Of a DNA stretch of 41,292 nucleotides, positions 23,219-32,873 are shown piece after piece. Numbering within the stretch: the stretch's first letter is position 1; each line of letters opens with the position of its first letter. The stretch spans positions 1-41,292 of the forward strand of contig JACTMU010000076.1 in assembly GCA_014584465.1 (NCBI GenBank), read 5' to 3'. The notes beneath the pieces are model-generated. The model ran no database searches. It had not been told where the DNA came from and worked only from the letters and a program-made list of their open reading frames with translations. The position numbers and the translations under genes were made by a program. The stretch comes from Pseudomonadota bacterium (GTDB taxonomy: Bacteria; Bdellovibrionota; Bdellovibrionia; Bdellovibrionales; JACTMU01).

Positions 23219-25660
23219 TCAGGTCTGGGCCACTTCGTCGATCATTGTTCGCCGAAAGGTGATCTCACTTAAATCTATGATTCGCTGCTGAGCCTGATAG
23301 TAGATGGTCCCTTCGAGGTACTCTCCCCCGTAGAGGGGGGCACCCGCTGGGACTCCCGTCAATATTTCAAGAGCCTCGTCGATGGTCGAAACAGAGTAGA
23401 TCGAAAACTCACTGCGTTCAACCGCCTCAACCACCTCACGCTTAAGAACGAGATTCTTCACATTGCGTTCTGGAATGATCACGCCTTGAGTTCCTGTGAG
23501 GCCCTTTTGCATGCAGATGTCAAAAAAACCCTCGATCTTCTCGTTCACGCCACCAATGGGTTGAATCTCGCCCAACTGGTTCACCGATCCCGTGATTGCA
23601 ACATCTTGGCGAATCGGAGCATCGGCCAAACTCGAAAGAATGCAAACAAGCTCGGCCGCAGAGGCACTGTCACCCTCGACCTCCAAATAGACCTGTTCAA
23701 AGGTGAGCGTTGCACTGATCCCCACAGCAGTCATCTGACCAAACTTTCCCGATAAAAACCCACTGAGAATGAGAACCCCTTTGCTGTGGACCGATCCACT
23801 CAGGTTGGCCTCTCGCTGAATGTCAACCACTCCCTTCCCTCCCGAAAAGGTTCGCGCTGTCACTCGACAGGGTCGCCCAAAAGAAAAATCACCTACGTTG
23901 TGGACCGATAAGGCATTGATCTGCCCTACCACACTCCCCTTCAAATCCAATAAAAAAGTCCCCTCATGAAACTCTCTCAACCAACGCTCGTAGGTCAATC
24001 GCACACGCTCACGACGAACTTCGATCGCCCCTTCAATGTCGCTCTCTAAAATCTGTTGATGTCCCGCCTTTTTCGCCCAATAGTTGGACTCTCGAACGAG
24101 ATCATTTAGAAATTGCACCTGCAAACTGATGCGCGCACGATGGTCGGATTCACGAGCCGCATGAACAAGAAGAAGTCCGATGGATTTGGGTGTAACCGGA
24201 AGGAGCTTCTCATTTTTACAAAGACGTGCCACAAACTTTGCAAAAGTGGCCACCTCCTCAGCCCCTCGATTGACATCTTCTGCAAACTCACACTTCACCT
24301 TAAAGATTTTTGGAAAATCTTCCTCAAACTGGTGAAGCACGTAGTGATTCCTTGGCGAGCCGATCAAGATCACTTTGACATTGAGTGGAATGGGATTAGG
24401 TTTGATGGCCACTGTGGAAAAACCAAAATACTCCGACGCCTCTTCCAAAAGGAGAACACGCGATTTCAATGATCTCTTCAGAGCTTCCCACGCCAATGGA
24501 TAACGAAAGAGATCATTGACGTGCAGAATAAGATACCCACCATTGGCTTTGAGGAGCGAACCACATCGAATGTCATTAAAATCAGAGTAGGCCAAGCCCA
24601 ACTGAAAACGTCGCTCCACTCGACCCACAAGATTGGCATAAGTTGGAAAGGTCTCTTCAATTACAGGAGCCCCTTGCCCCTCCTCATTGTTGACCACCAC
24701 ATTGACTTGATATCGACGAAGCCCATTCATCGATGCCACCAGAGCCTGAAACTTCTTGGCCGCACGCTCTGACGGTAAAAAATCTCCAAAGTGAATCACA
24801 ATGTCTTTGGCAACTTCGTCAAGATAGGTTTGAACTCCACCATCACCCTCAAACGTTTCGCGAAGGCGAGCCAGCGAGACTTCCAAAAGCTGCTGGATAT
24901 TTTGTTCATCAAGCTCGCGAAACCTCTCATTGTATTTAAGATCAAGTTGATGAGAGCTGATATGAAACTCACGAATGGTCCTTTGAAAGTCCTTAAGCTT
25001 TTGAAAGATCTTCTCGCGATCTGTTTCAGGCAGAGCATCGATCTCCTCATCCGATAAGGGCGCCCCACCTCGCATCGGCGTCATCGAAATCCCCATCTGC
25101 CCTACACGAAGTTCAATCCCTCTCTCCTTGGCTTTGCCCCCAAGCTCGCCAAACATCTTGGACCGCAACTCCTCGCGCTCTTCGATGAGCTTCGATTTGG
25201 TCTCAATGTACTCAGAGCTCTCGAAAATACGAGGAATTGCAATCTTGAGGTCTTCCACCATTTTGGCCATCTGATCTCTCAACTCGATGGCAAGTCCCGG
25301 CCTCAGAAAGAGATAGTGTGGCTGACTTGGGTCTTTGAAGTTGTTTACAAAACAGAGATCTTGGGGAACAGCACGTACCTTAGCCTCATTTTGAACAATC
25401 TCCTTCACCCAGGTGGTACGACCAGTTCCGGGAGCTCCACTGACGAAGATGTTGAATCCCGAAGAGTCCATTTCAAGACCAAATTGAAGTGATCGAATGG
25501 CTCGCTCTTGACCGAGCGGAAGTGAAGCTACTGAAAGTTCCGAAGTATCTTTAAAGGTCAAGCCACGAAGATCAATCTCAGGAACCAAACTCCTTGCATT
25601 GAGCTTTCGACCACCGATTCGATCAAAAAGCGTTCCATCTTGGTTTCGGTCCTTTTTCAT
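23219..25660 (-). CDS. Lon-like ATP-dependent protease (COG1067/LonB type)
   Basis: 813 residues. It lacks the Lon N-terminal substrate domain. Residues 30-80 lead to a Walker A GAPGTGRT (75-82), followed by a long helical insertion (about 120-280) typical of this family. The C-terminal Lon protease domain has the Ser-Lys dyad at S665 (EGDSASAAEL) and K708 (GGVNEKIEGFF). The Walker B position is GGYLILHVNDLF, without the usual Asp-Glu pair. The family commonly departs from canonical AAA+ here, but ATP turnover is uncertain. It is the last gene of a minus-strand run after the universal stress protein gene (55 bp gap). GAGAGG precedes the ATG. A role in protein quality control is likely. Confidence 0.88.
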   Translation of the reverse strand: MKKDRNQDGTLFDRIGGRKLNARSLVPEIDLRGLTFKDTSELSVASLPLGQERAIRSLQFGLEMDSSGFNIFVSGAPGTGRTTWVKEIVQNEAKVRAVPQDLCFVNNFKDPSQPHYLFLRPGLAIELRDQMAKMVEDLKIAIPRIFESSEYIETKSKLIEEREELRSKMFGELGGKAKERGIELRVGQMGISMTPMRGGAPLSDEEIDALPETDREKIFQKLKDFQRTIREFHISSHQLDLKYNERFRELDEQNIQQLLEVSLARLRETFEGDGGVQTYLDEVAKDIVIHFGDFLPSERAAKKFQALVASMNGLRRYQVNVVVNNEEGQGAPVIEETFPTYANLVGRVERRFQLGLAYSDFNDIRCGSLLKANGGYLILHVNDLFRYPLAWEALKRSLKSRVLLLEEASEYFGFSTVAIKPNPIPLNVKVILIGSPRNHYVLHQFEEDFPKIFKVKCEFAEDVNRGAEEVATFAKFVARLCKNEKLLPVTPKSIGLLLVHAARESDHRARISLQVQFLNDLVRESNYWAKKAGHQQILESDIEGAIEVRRERVRLTYERWLREFHEGTFLLDLKGSVVGQINALSVHNVGDFSFGRPCRVTARTFSGGKGVVDIQREANLSGSVHSKGVLILSGFLSGKFGQMTAVGISATLTFEQVYLEVEGDSASAAELVCILSSLADAPIRQDVAITGSVNQLGEIQPIGGVNEKIEGFFDICMQKGLTGTQGVIIPERNVKNLVLKREVVEAVERSEFSIYSVSTIDEALEILTGVPAGAPLYGGEYLEGTIYYQAQQRIIDLSEITFRRTMIDEVAQT

Positions 25661-25715
25661 CGATTCCTCTCTTTGTCTGATGTTTCAAAAGGCAAACTGA
25701 TTGGTGGACCCTGTG

Positions 25716-26672
25716 CTACGAACTCTTTCCCAAATGTGGATGAAGAACCCAGATGGGAGCCTCCGAGGAGCGAATCACATGCCGTGTGGTGCTTCCAAGT
25801 AATACAGATGCAGAAGCTCCACTTCGTGAAGCCAGCGCCACAAGGTTCATCTTCTCTTTTTTTATGAAGTTGCAGATCAAATCAGCTGTTCGACCAAGTT
25901 TAGTTTCACCCACAACCTCCGTAGAAACGCCCTGACTGATCGCCCACTGAGCCCACTCGTTGAGTAAAGAAAGCTCTCTTTTTCTCCCCTCCTCCACAAA
26001 TTCCGGCGACATACTGATTCCTTCGGAAAGGGCCAGTGGCGGCATCGGTGGTGCAAAATGGTGAAAGAGAAAGAGTTTGCTCTTGAGAACTTTAAGTTGG
26101 GAGATCACAAGATGAAAGGCGTATCGAGATTCAGCGCTCAAATCTGTTGAAAAAAGAACACGCTTAAAATTCTTCATCGCAACGGTTTTGGGATTGGTGA
26201 TAAATAGAGGCGCTGGGGAGTGGAGCATGAGCGTTTCGGTAAAACTTCCCAAAAGAAAACGAGAGAGTCCCTTTCGAGCAGCCGTTGAAAGAGCCACAAC
26301 GTCAGGCGTTCGACTCTCAACATAGTCATTGACCGCTTCCACAACACTTCGGATTGAAGGCGGAACGTTGGGTTTGGTTTCCAAAATGGTCGGCGTGTCA
26401 CGAAGACCTGGTAATGAAAGCCCTTTAAGAAGTCGCTTGAATCTTTTACGAGAAACCTCATGATGATCGCCATAAACTTGTGGAGAAGAGTCCCACTGGG
26501 AGTTATCAACAACATAGACTGGTTCAATGTCGACTTCACAACCCAAGGTAAAGGCTTTGAGATGAGTCGCCATGGCTTTGATATGATCACGATCCTCTGT
26601 GTCTACATCCACACACCACAGAATCGTCGTAAGCCTTCTTAACCGATCATTGATTTTGATTGCCTCTTCCAT
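25716..26672 (-). CDS. Tandem universal stress protein (two Usp domains)
   Basis: 318 residues. Two Usp folds follow one another. The first (1-155) reads ILWCVDVDTEDR and VALSTAARKGLSRFLLGSFTE. The second (165-312) begins FKRVLFSTDLSAES and ends with LVALASRSGASASVLLGSTT then HVIRSSEAPIWVLHP. The second has a G-x2-S-x7-G-S-T nucleotide-binding pattern like MJ0577, so it may bind ATP. The first is more divergent. Universal stress proteins act in stress survival. The substrate is unknown. GAGGTG precedes the ATG at 26672. It lies 42 bp after pfkA and 55 bp before the Lon-like gene. Confidence 0.85.
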   Translation of the reverse strand: MEEAIKINDRLRRLTTILWCVDVDTEDRDHIKAMATHLKAFTLGCEVDIEPVYVVDNSQWDSSPQVYGDHHEVSRKRFKRLLKGLSLPGLRDTPTILETKPNVPPSIRSVVEAVNDYVESRTPDVVALSTAARKGLSRFLLGSFTETLMLHSPAPLFITNPKTVAMKNFKRVLFSTDLSAESRYAFHLVISQLKVLKSKLFLFHHFAPPMPPLALSEGISMSPEFVEEGRKRELSLLNEWAQWAISQGVSTEVVGETKLGRTADLICNFIKKEKMNLVALASRSGASASVLLGSTTRHVIRSSEAPIWVLHPHLGKSS

Positions 26673-26714
26673 CGTTTCACCTCGTTCGCTTAAGAGTTTG
26701 TTGATGGGGGCAGG

Positions 26715-27743
26715 TCACACAAAAATACCCAATGCTTGAGCCAATCTAATCCATCGATGATCAGTGTCAACCAGTCTTGGTGGACCCATGATCTCTTGAA
26801 GTGGAACCTGTTCCACTCTCCCACGACGATAGACAACTGCACTCCCCCAGGCCCCCTGCGCCACAATCTGCGCGATCATTGCTCCCATCGTCATCGTGAG
26901 AAACCGATCCGTCGTTGTGGGATTTCGACTCCTTTGCAGGTGCCCTAAAACCACGTGGCGTGCCTCCCAACCCGTTTCGATCTCAAGCCACCGGGCCAAA
27001 TGCTCTGAAATTCCTCCAAGTCGATCTCGCTCTGGGCTTCCAGCCACATGGAAGGCCACGGTGGGATCCTCGCCCTCGGCGTGAGCGCCCTCAGAGACTG
27101 CAAGCACCAGCCCTCTTTGCCCCTCGTCCTGCTTCTTTTTAAGAAAAGCTAACAATTGGTCCCGTCGAAATGGTCTCTCTGGAATCAAAATGGCGTCGGC
27201 ATAACCAGCAAGTCCTCCACCCAATGCCATCCAGCCCGCAGTTCTCCCCATCGTCTCAAGAACAATGATACGTCCATGGGCATTGGCTGTGGCTCGCAGA
27301 GAATCGATCGACTCACTGATGACCGAACATGCGGTGTCAAAACCAAAAGTAATTTCGGTACCTGATAGATCATTGTCAATGGTCTTGGGTGCTCCCACAA
27401 TTTTGATTCGATCCAGGCAGGGCCGAAGTCCTCGAAAGGTCCCATCTCCTCCAGCCGCGACAAGGCCATCGACCTTCAACTCCGCATACTTTTGACAGAA
27501 CTCCTCTTCTCTCCCTTCGGTTCCACATCGATTGGTCGTACCAAGAAGAGTTCCTGCCTCACCATGAATTCCATTCACATCAGACCATTTCAGACTTCGA
27601 AAACGTCCTTCAAAGACACCCAGAAAACCATCTTCGATCCCGATCACTTCATGCCCCCTGAACAGAAGCGCCTTGGTCACAGACTCAATGATCCCATTGA
27701 GCCCAGGAGCATCACCACCTCCTGTCAAAATACCTATTCTCAC
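26715..27743 (-). CDS. pfkA: 6-phosphofructokinase
   Basis: 342 residues. It phosphorylates fructose 6-phosphate in glycolysis. The start is GTG with AGGAGG 5 nt upstream. Motifs: TGGGDAPGLNG (7-17), the nucleotide-site GGDGT at 98-102, the catalytic loop PKTIDND at 119-125 (catalytic D123), and MGRTAGWMALGG. Gly in GGDG indicates an ATP-type phosphoryl donor, whereas the Lys in PKTIDND is the form usual in pyrophosphate-dependent enzymes. This mixture occurs in the group III PFK subfamily, so donor specificity is not certain. It lies 14 bp downstream of the RND pump stop and upstream of a universal stress gene, an unusual neighbourhood for a glycolytic gene. Confidence 0.93.
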   Translation of the reverse strand: MRIGILTGGGDAPGLNGIIESVTKALLFRGHEVIGIEDGFLGVFEGRFRSLKWSDVNGIHGEAGTLLGTTNRCGTEGREEEFCQKYAELKVDGLVAAGGDGTFRGLRPCLDRIKIVGAPKTIDNDLSGTEITFGFDTACSVISESIDSLRATANAHGRIIVLETMGRTAGWMALGGGLAGYADAILIPERPFRRDQLLAFLKKKQDEGQRGLVLAVSEGAHAEGEDPTVAFHVAGSPERDRLGGISEHLARWLEIETGWEARHVVLGHLQRSRNPTTTDRFLTMTMGAMIAQIVAQGAWGSAVVYRRGRVEQVPLQEIMGPPRLVDTDHRWIRLAQALGIFV

Positions 27744-27757
27744 GTGGCCTCCTTTTC

Positions 27758-30700
27758 TTAGGACTCTCCCCGTTGGGCATCACCCCGAGGACGACGAATC
27801 ACTCCTTTTGCCTTCGTAAAGATCCTCCCTAAATCGTCTGAAATGCCAAGAAGAGCTGGGAAGATAATTGTGGTCAAAATTGCGCCAAAAAAGACTCCCC
27901 ATCCAAGTGCAAGCGCAATGGGAACTACAAATGGATCCAGCCCGCCCCAACCGTAAGCGGTAGGAAGAATTCCAAAGGTGGTCGTCACCGACGTCAAGAA
28001 GATCGGTCTGAGTCGCACTCGACCCGCCTCCATGATGCTTCTCTTAAAATCGACACCTGATTTCCGTTGTGTGTTGACAAAGTCAATGAAGACAATGGCA
28101 TTGTTGACCACAACTCCAGCAAGCGCCACAGCGCCAATCATTCCCAGAAAGGTAAAGGGAAGGCCATGCAGATAGAAGGTCCATACGGTGGAGAGAAGCC
28201 CTAGTGGAATCGTCAAGAGAACAAGAACGGGTTGAAGAAGATTTCCAAAACTCAAAATCAAGATGAGAGCAATACCAAAATTGGCAAGCAAGAAAGCTCT
28301 CTTGAGCGAGGCCATCGACTCTTCGGTATCCTCATTTTCTCCAAGCAGATGGATCCCAAGTCCTGGAAATTTTTCCTTGAGATGCGGAATTAGACTCTTG
28401 ACCTTTCCTGCAACCAACGTGGCACTTGCAACCTTGGTGTCAACATCCCCTGTGATGCGAACCTGTCGCTGATATCCCTCATGCTCGTAAACTGCGATTC
28501 CCCGACTTCTCTCAAACTCTACGACTCGAGATAGAGGGATCAAAGCTCCTCTTGGATTGGGCACCTGTAGGTGATTGAGTTCATCCTCACTTCCACGCTC
28601 CTCCTTAGGAAGAGAGACCCGAACGTCCACCTCTTCATCGAGCTCCTTGATGGTGGTGGCCACAAGTCCTTCGTAGGCCGCACGCACAGTTGTACCAATG
28701 GATGCCACGCTCAAACCTGCGGCAGCAGCCTCATCGCCAATCACCTTGAGATGAATCTCCTCCTTACCCTCTGTGTAGTTGTTGCTAAGATCAGAAACCC
28801 CAGGAATCTTAGAGACAAACTTCTCAATCAATTCAACTCCCTTAAGCATCTCGACATAGTTCTTCGATCGCACTCCTATGTTGACCGGTTTTCCGGTGGG
28901 TGGTCCGCCACTGGGTCGAGCAAAATGGATCTGCTTGATCCCAGGAGGAGTCCCCACCTTCTCTCGAATCTCTTCGATGATCTGCTTAGCTGTGCGAGAA
29001 CGATTTTGCCCTGGAGTGAGATAAATGTCGATCTGAGCTATGTCGTTGCTCATTTTCGGTGCAGGATCATTGTGATCAGCTCTTTGAAATCCGATCTTGG
29101 CCACGTAGTCATTGAGCTCTTCTTTCGGTAGAGCTGCAATGGCCTCTTCAATTGGTCTAATCCGCTTTGAGGTCTCATCGAGAGAGGTCCCTATGGGCAT
29201 CTCCACATTGACTTGAAAAAACTCGATCAGATCATCAGGAAAGAGAACCATCTGCATCTTGTTCTTAACAACAAAGATCGTGGCCCCAATGACACCAAAG
29301 AGCATAACCAAAACACCATAACGAAATCGAATTACATACTCGAGCAAGAAGAGGTAAGACGGAACCGCCCATCTCTCCCAAATCACCTCAACCACATTCA
29401 AAATCTTGAAGATTCCGGATCGACGCGGGATTGGGTCTACGGGTCTCACCCATTTCCCAACATGATAGGGTAAGACAAAAAAACACTCATAAAGGCTGAT
29501 TAAAAGAGCCAAGATCACACCCATAGGAATGTACTTGATGAATTTTCCCATAATCCCCGACATGAACATGAGAGGCAAGAACGCCAGCATCGTTGTGGCA
29601 ACGGAAGCCACCACGGGCAACCAGACCTGTTGAGTGCCACGAATGGCCGCCTCTTGAGGATCGACTCCCTCTTGAATCAGACGAGTTGCATTCTCGGTCA
29701 CAACGATCGCATCATCGACCAACATTCCCACCACAATAATGAGACCCATCATGGAGATCAGACTCAAACTGATGTCCAGAGAGTTGAAGATGATGATTGC
29801 TCCCAAGAAAGAAAAAGGGATTCCAAATCCGGCGATCAAAGCGTTGCGCCACGGAAGGAGCACAGAGAGCAGGACCACAACCAAGATTAAGCCAATCACC
29901 AAATTGTTAGATAAGACATTGAGCCTTCGACGAACAAAATACGACATGTCATTGATGTAACTTGCCTTAAGACCCGCGTGAAGCGTTGGCAAAACCTGAT
30001 CGATCCTCTCTTTCAAACGATCCACCAGATGAATCAGGTCGGCCTTCTCTTTTTTAAGAACAATCAGGTTGATGGCACTCTTTCCATTGGCTCTCACGTA
30101 GTTCTTACGTTTTTCAAATCCACGTGTGACCTGTGCGACATCTTTCACTCGAATCGGCTCAGCCAACTCATTGGCTCGCACCACCGTCTCTTCTATGTCA
30201 GAGACACCCTTAAAATCTCCAACCGTTCGAATGATGAGCTCCTCACCACGAATGGAGGACCCCTCCATGGTACCTGCTGGAATGGAAACATTTTGAGTCT
30301 GAAGAGCCGTCACAAGTTCATTGAGCGAGACGTGATGGATGCGCAGTTTTTCAGGCTCAGCCTCGACCTTCATCTCAAAGTCTCGAAGACCAAAAAAATC
30401 GACTCGGGCCACCTCGGAGATTGCTTCAATCTCCTCTTCGAGGCGTTTTGCGCTTGTACGAAGCTCCTCCTCAGAGAGTTCTCCTGCAACGGACACTTCA
30501 ATGACCGGTTGCAACCCGCTCTCAAGAGCGGTCACCACGGGATCTTCAGCTCCTTCAGGAAGATCTTGAAATCGTTCCACCACATCTTGAATGTCCGACT
30601 TGGCATCATCAACGGTGGTCTGATCCATATCCAATTGAAGGAGTATGACACTTATACCTTCACTGGATGCCGACATCATCTTTTTGATCCCCTCGATCTC

Positions 30701-30919
30701 CTTGAGATCCTGCTCTAAGGGATTGGTGATCAACTTTTCTGTCTCTTCGGCCGAGGCCCCAGGGTAGATGGTCTCTATTTTAACGACGTCCCAACTGATG
30801 TTAGGAAAAGCTTCACGCCTCAAATGGACAAGCGACAAAATACCCACGACGACGATGGCCACTGTGGTCAAATCTGCGAAGAGTCCATATTTTCCAAAGT
30901 AGGCGATCAATCGATTCAT
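27758..30919 (-). CDS. RND-family efflux transporter (AcrB/HAE1 type)
   Basis: 1053 residues, the usual size. It is a proton-driven inner-membrane exporter that works in a tripartite complex with an adaptor and an outer-membrane channel. The N-terminal helix is followed by the periplasmic porter domain (FPNISWDVVKIETIYPGASAEETE). Helix 4 carries the proton-relay pair D402-D403 in VGMLVDDAIVVTEN. A second repeat begins near 540 (VIRFRYGVLVMLFGVIGATI) and has LGMIGAVALAGVVVNNAIVF in the equivalent place. The substrate cannot be told. The start overlaps the TolC-like stop by 4 bp (ATGA). No membrane-fusion adaptor is present in this cluster. Confidence 0.93.
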   Translation of the reverse strand: MNRLIAYFGKYGLFADLTTVAIVVVGILSLVHLRREAFPNISWDVVKIETIYPGASAEETEKLITNPLEQDLKEIEGIKKMMSASSEGISVILLQLDMDQTTVDDAKSDIQDVVERFQDLPEGAEDPVVTALESGLQPVIEVSVAGELSEEELRTSAKRLEEEIEAISEVARVDFFGLRDFEMKVEAEPEKLRIHHVSLNELVTALQTQNVSIPAGTMEGSSIRGEELIIRTVGDFKGVSDIEETVVRANELAEPIRVKDVAQVTRGFEKRKNYVRANGKSAINLIVLKKEKADLIHLVDRLKERIDQVLPTLHAGLKASYINDMSYFVRRRLNVLSNNLVIGLILVVVLLSVLLPWRNALIAGFGIPFSFLGAIIIFNSLDISLSLISMMGLIIVVGMLVDDAIVVTENATRLIQEGVDPQEAAIRGTQQVWLPVVASVATTMLAFLPLMFMSGIMGKFIKYIPMGVILALLISLYECFFVLPYHVGKWVRPVDPIPRRSGIFKILNVVEVIWERWAVPSYLFLLEYVIRFRYGVLVMLFGVIGATIFVVKNKMQMVLFPDDLIEFFQVNVEMPIGTSLDETSKRIRPIEEAIAALPKEELNDYVAKIGFQRADHNDPAPKMSNDIAQIDIYLTPGQNRSRTAKQIIEEIREKVGTPPGIKQIHFARPSGGPPTGKPVNIGVRSKNYVEMLKGVELIEKFVSKIPGVSDLSNNYTEGKEEIHLKVIGDEAAAAGLSVASIGTTVRAAYEGLVATTIKELDEEVDVRVSLPKEERGSEDELNHLQVPNPRGALIPLSRVVEFERSRGIAVYEHEGYQRQVRITGDVDTKVASATLVAGKVKSLIPHLKEKFPGLGIHLLGENEDTEESMASLKRAFLLANFGIALILILSFGNLLQPVLVLLTIPLGLLSTVWTFYLHGLPFTFLGMIGAVALAGVVVNNAIVFIDFVNTQRKSGVDFKRSIMEAGRVRLRPIFLTSVTTTFGILPTAYGWGGLDPFVVPIALALGWGVFFGAILTTIIFPALLGISDDLGRIFTKAKGVIRRPRGDAQRGES

Positions 30920-32511
30920 ATCGACTCAGCAGTTTTTAATTTGTAGGCATCCATGAGCTTCTCAAGATAGACATTGAGATCCCCAGAATAGCGTTTGACC
31001 TTCCAAGCAAGAAGACGACTCTCCATGAGAGAACCAAAAAGGTTGAGTTCCGCCACCGTCACCTCATCACCAGCCTGAATCACATTGAGAAGCGGAATCT
31101 GTCCGTTACGAAAACGGACCTCTTCAAGACGAAGACGCTGTCGCTGATTCTTGAGAGCCTCCTCCCACTTTGAAATCTTAGAGACCACTCGATGCAGATT
31201 GAGGCACGTGTTGATCCAGACCGTTTCCACTTGACTCCTTGCCTGTGTCAATTGGGCTTCGGCCTTCATGACCTCTCCCAATTGGTTGTGAACCTGAGCC
31301 CGTTCCGCATAAAAGCTGAGCGGCATCGAAAACTTAAGGCCGACGGAGTGGCTGGGATGCTCCGAAGAGCTCACCTCTCCCCAAGCGGTCCCATAATTTC
31401 CTTGGTCGATTCCGTTGAGTGAAGAGGCCAACTCCAAACTCAAACTTGGTCTCATGCTCCCTTGGGCCGCTTTCAAATCGCCCTTTCCCTTTTCAAGCAG
31501 GAGCTCTTTGGCGCGTATCATCGCCGTTTGAGGTGAAGAGGAGATCCTGTCTGGGGATCCGCAGGTCACCAATGCGCCTCGGATCGGTTCGTCAATTCCC
31601 ATTGGAACTTGAGTTGGATCGACCTTCATCCACTCTGAAGGAAGTTTCAAACCCAAAACGAGAGATCTCCAAAGATCTCCAATATTTTGAACTGAGTCAG
31701 ACCACTGCGCCTGCGTCTGAAGAAGAGCGCTCTGCACCTGAAGAAGATCGGGGCGTTCTGCTGTCCCTCTCTTAAGCTTGAGGGCCGTAATCTCAACCAG
31801 ACGCTCTCTGCGTTTCACATTGGAAAGAGCTGCACGACTGCTGGCCTGCGCGTACCATGCTTTGTAAAAGATCTCAATGAGCCCCAATCCCCACTCGGCG
31901 ACCGCGTGGTCAAAGCTCTCCTTTGCGGCACGGGTGGCGAGACTTCCCCCCTCTTTTTTCAAACGGGAGTCGCCCCCAAAGGCATCTCTCCATAGAGCCT
32001 GAGAGATCGCCACCGTCGTCTTTGCTTCGAAATTCGGGGTGGAACTCCAGGCTGTTTCTGACTCTTTAAACTCGACGGACAGAGCGGTTCCCGTTGAAAA
32101 GTAGGTGGCCACCCCCAAAGAGTAGGTCGTCGCACGGGCTTTCGGCATGAAGCTGTAGATCTGTTCGTTTTGGTTGTCACCGTAGCTTACTCCGACGGAC
32201 AATTGAAGATCGTAGGGTGCAAGTGCGCCCATTTGAGCCACCTCAATCTGGGGTTTCAATGCCAGTACTTGACGAAATTGATCATCCCCTTGAAGTGCAT
32301 ACCCAAGCACGACATCGAGTGTAACCTTTCGCTCTGGGAGTTGATCAAAAGCTTTATGAAGAGTCGAACCTTGCGCCGTAGAGGTCCAACAAACCCATGG
32401 GATCACTAAAATAAAACAGCACGCCCTCTTCACTGCAGCCCTCACGGCCGAGCTCACAACGACCTCACTGTGCACGAGCGTGCACCCAACAAAATGCCTC
32501 CGATGGTTCAT
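30916..32511 (-). CDS. TolC-like outer membrane efflux protein
   Basis: 531 residues. The N-terminus is long: a basic segment and a hydrophobic stretch CCFILVIPWVCWTSTAQGS form the signal peptide, with cleavage near residue 48. The body shows the duplicated alpha-helical barrel plan of outer membrane efflux proteins, with coiled-coil helices (LVEITALKLKRGTAERPDLL and LRLEEVRFRNGQIPLLNVI, the conserved R-x-G-x3-x-D/N-L/V motif in each half). It forms the exit duct for the RND pump encoded immediately downstream with a 4-bp overlap. GAGGT lies 7 nt before the ATG. It is the first gene of the run through pump, pfkA, usp and Lon-like protease. Confidence 0.88.
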   Translation of the reverse strand: MNHRRHFVGCTLVHSEVVVSSAVRAAVKRACCFILVIPWVCWTSTAQGSTLHKAFDQLPERKVTLDVVLGYALQGDDQFRQVLALKPQIEVAQMGALAPYDLQLSVGVSYGDNQNEQIYSFMPKARATTYSLGVATYFSTGTALSVEFKESETAWSSTPNFEAKTTVAISQALWRDAFGGDSRLKKEGGSLATRAAKESFDHAVAEWGLGLIEIFYKAWYAQASSRAALSNVKRRERLVEITALKLKRGTAERPDLLQVQSALLQTQAQWSDSVQNIGDLWRSLVLGLKLPSEWMKVDPTQVPMGIDEPIRGALVTCGSPDRISSSPQTAMIRAKELLLEKGKGDLKAAQGSMRPSLSLELASSLNGIDQGNYGTAWGEVSSSEHPSHSVGLKFSMPLSFYAERAQVHNQLGEVMKAEAQLTQARSQVETVWINTCLNLHRVVSKISKWEEALKNQRQRLRLEEVRFRNGQIPLLNVIQAGDEVTVAELNLFGSLMESRLLAWKVKRYSGDLNVYLEKLMDAYKLKTAESI

Positions 32512-32690
32512 AGATGCTACCTCAAAATCGGCACTTCCTGCATCCTCTCAAAACAGAAGACCCATCGCAAGGAAAAGAGCCAGAGGGATCAATTTATTGC
32601 CATACCGCATAAAAGTGTTCAATCGTATTGAAAACGGACCTCCAGTCGACTAAATTGACCCTCTCATTTCCCAATAACGAGGAGCTTGTT

Positions 32691-32873
32691 GTGGCAAAGA
32701 AGAAGGGTAAAATTCGAATCATCACGTTGGAATGTACGGAGGCTCGAAAAGAGGGGAAACCTCCTTCACGCTACACGACTTCAAAAAACAGTCAGACTCA
32801 TCCTGAACGCCTCGAAAAGAAGAAGTACAACCCTTTTCTGAAAAGACATACAGTCCACAAAGAACTCAAGTAG
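32691..32873 (+). CDS. rpmG: 50S ribosomal protein L33
   Basis: 60 residues starting at GTG 32691 with GAGGAG 7 nt upstream. A longer frame from 32628 has no ribosome site and adds non-homologous residues. The product begins [19 protein letters not shown] and ends in [16 protein letters not shown], matching L33 along its length, with the diagnostic SRYTTSKN and ERLEKKKY segments. The four zinc-binding cysteines of C+ L33 are absent (KYNPF instead of KYCP-x2-C), so it is a zinc-independent form. The LECTEAR-x-EGKPPSRY insertion near the N-terminus is a useful lineage marker. It is monocistronic, followed by a strong hairpin. Confidence 0.93.
   Translation: MAKKKGKIRIITLECTEARKEGKPPSRYTTSKNSQTHPERLEKKKYNPFLKRHTVHKELK

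Noticed and set aside
28571-30718. Long frames antisense to the RND pump gene
   Set aside because: They mirror the codon structure of the pump on the opposite strand. The pump has full family motifs.
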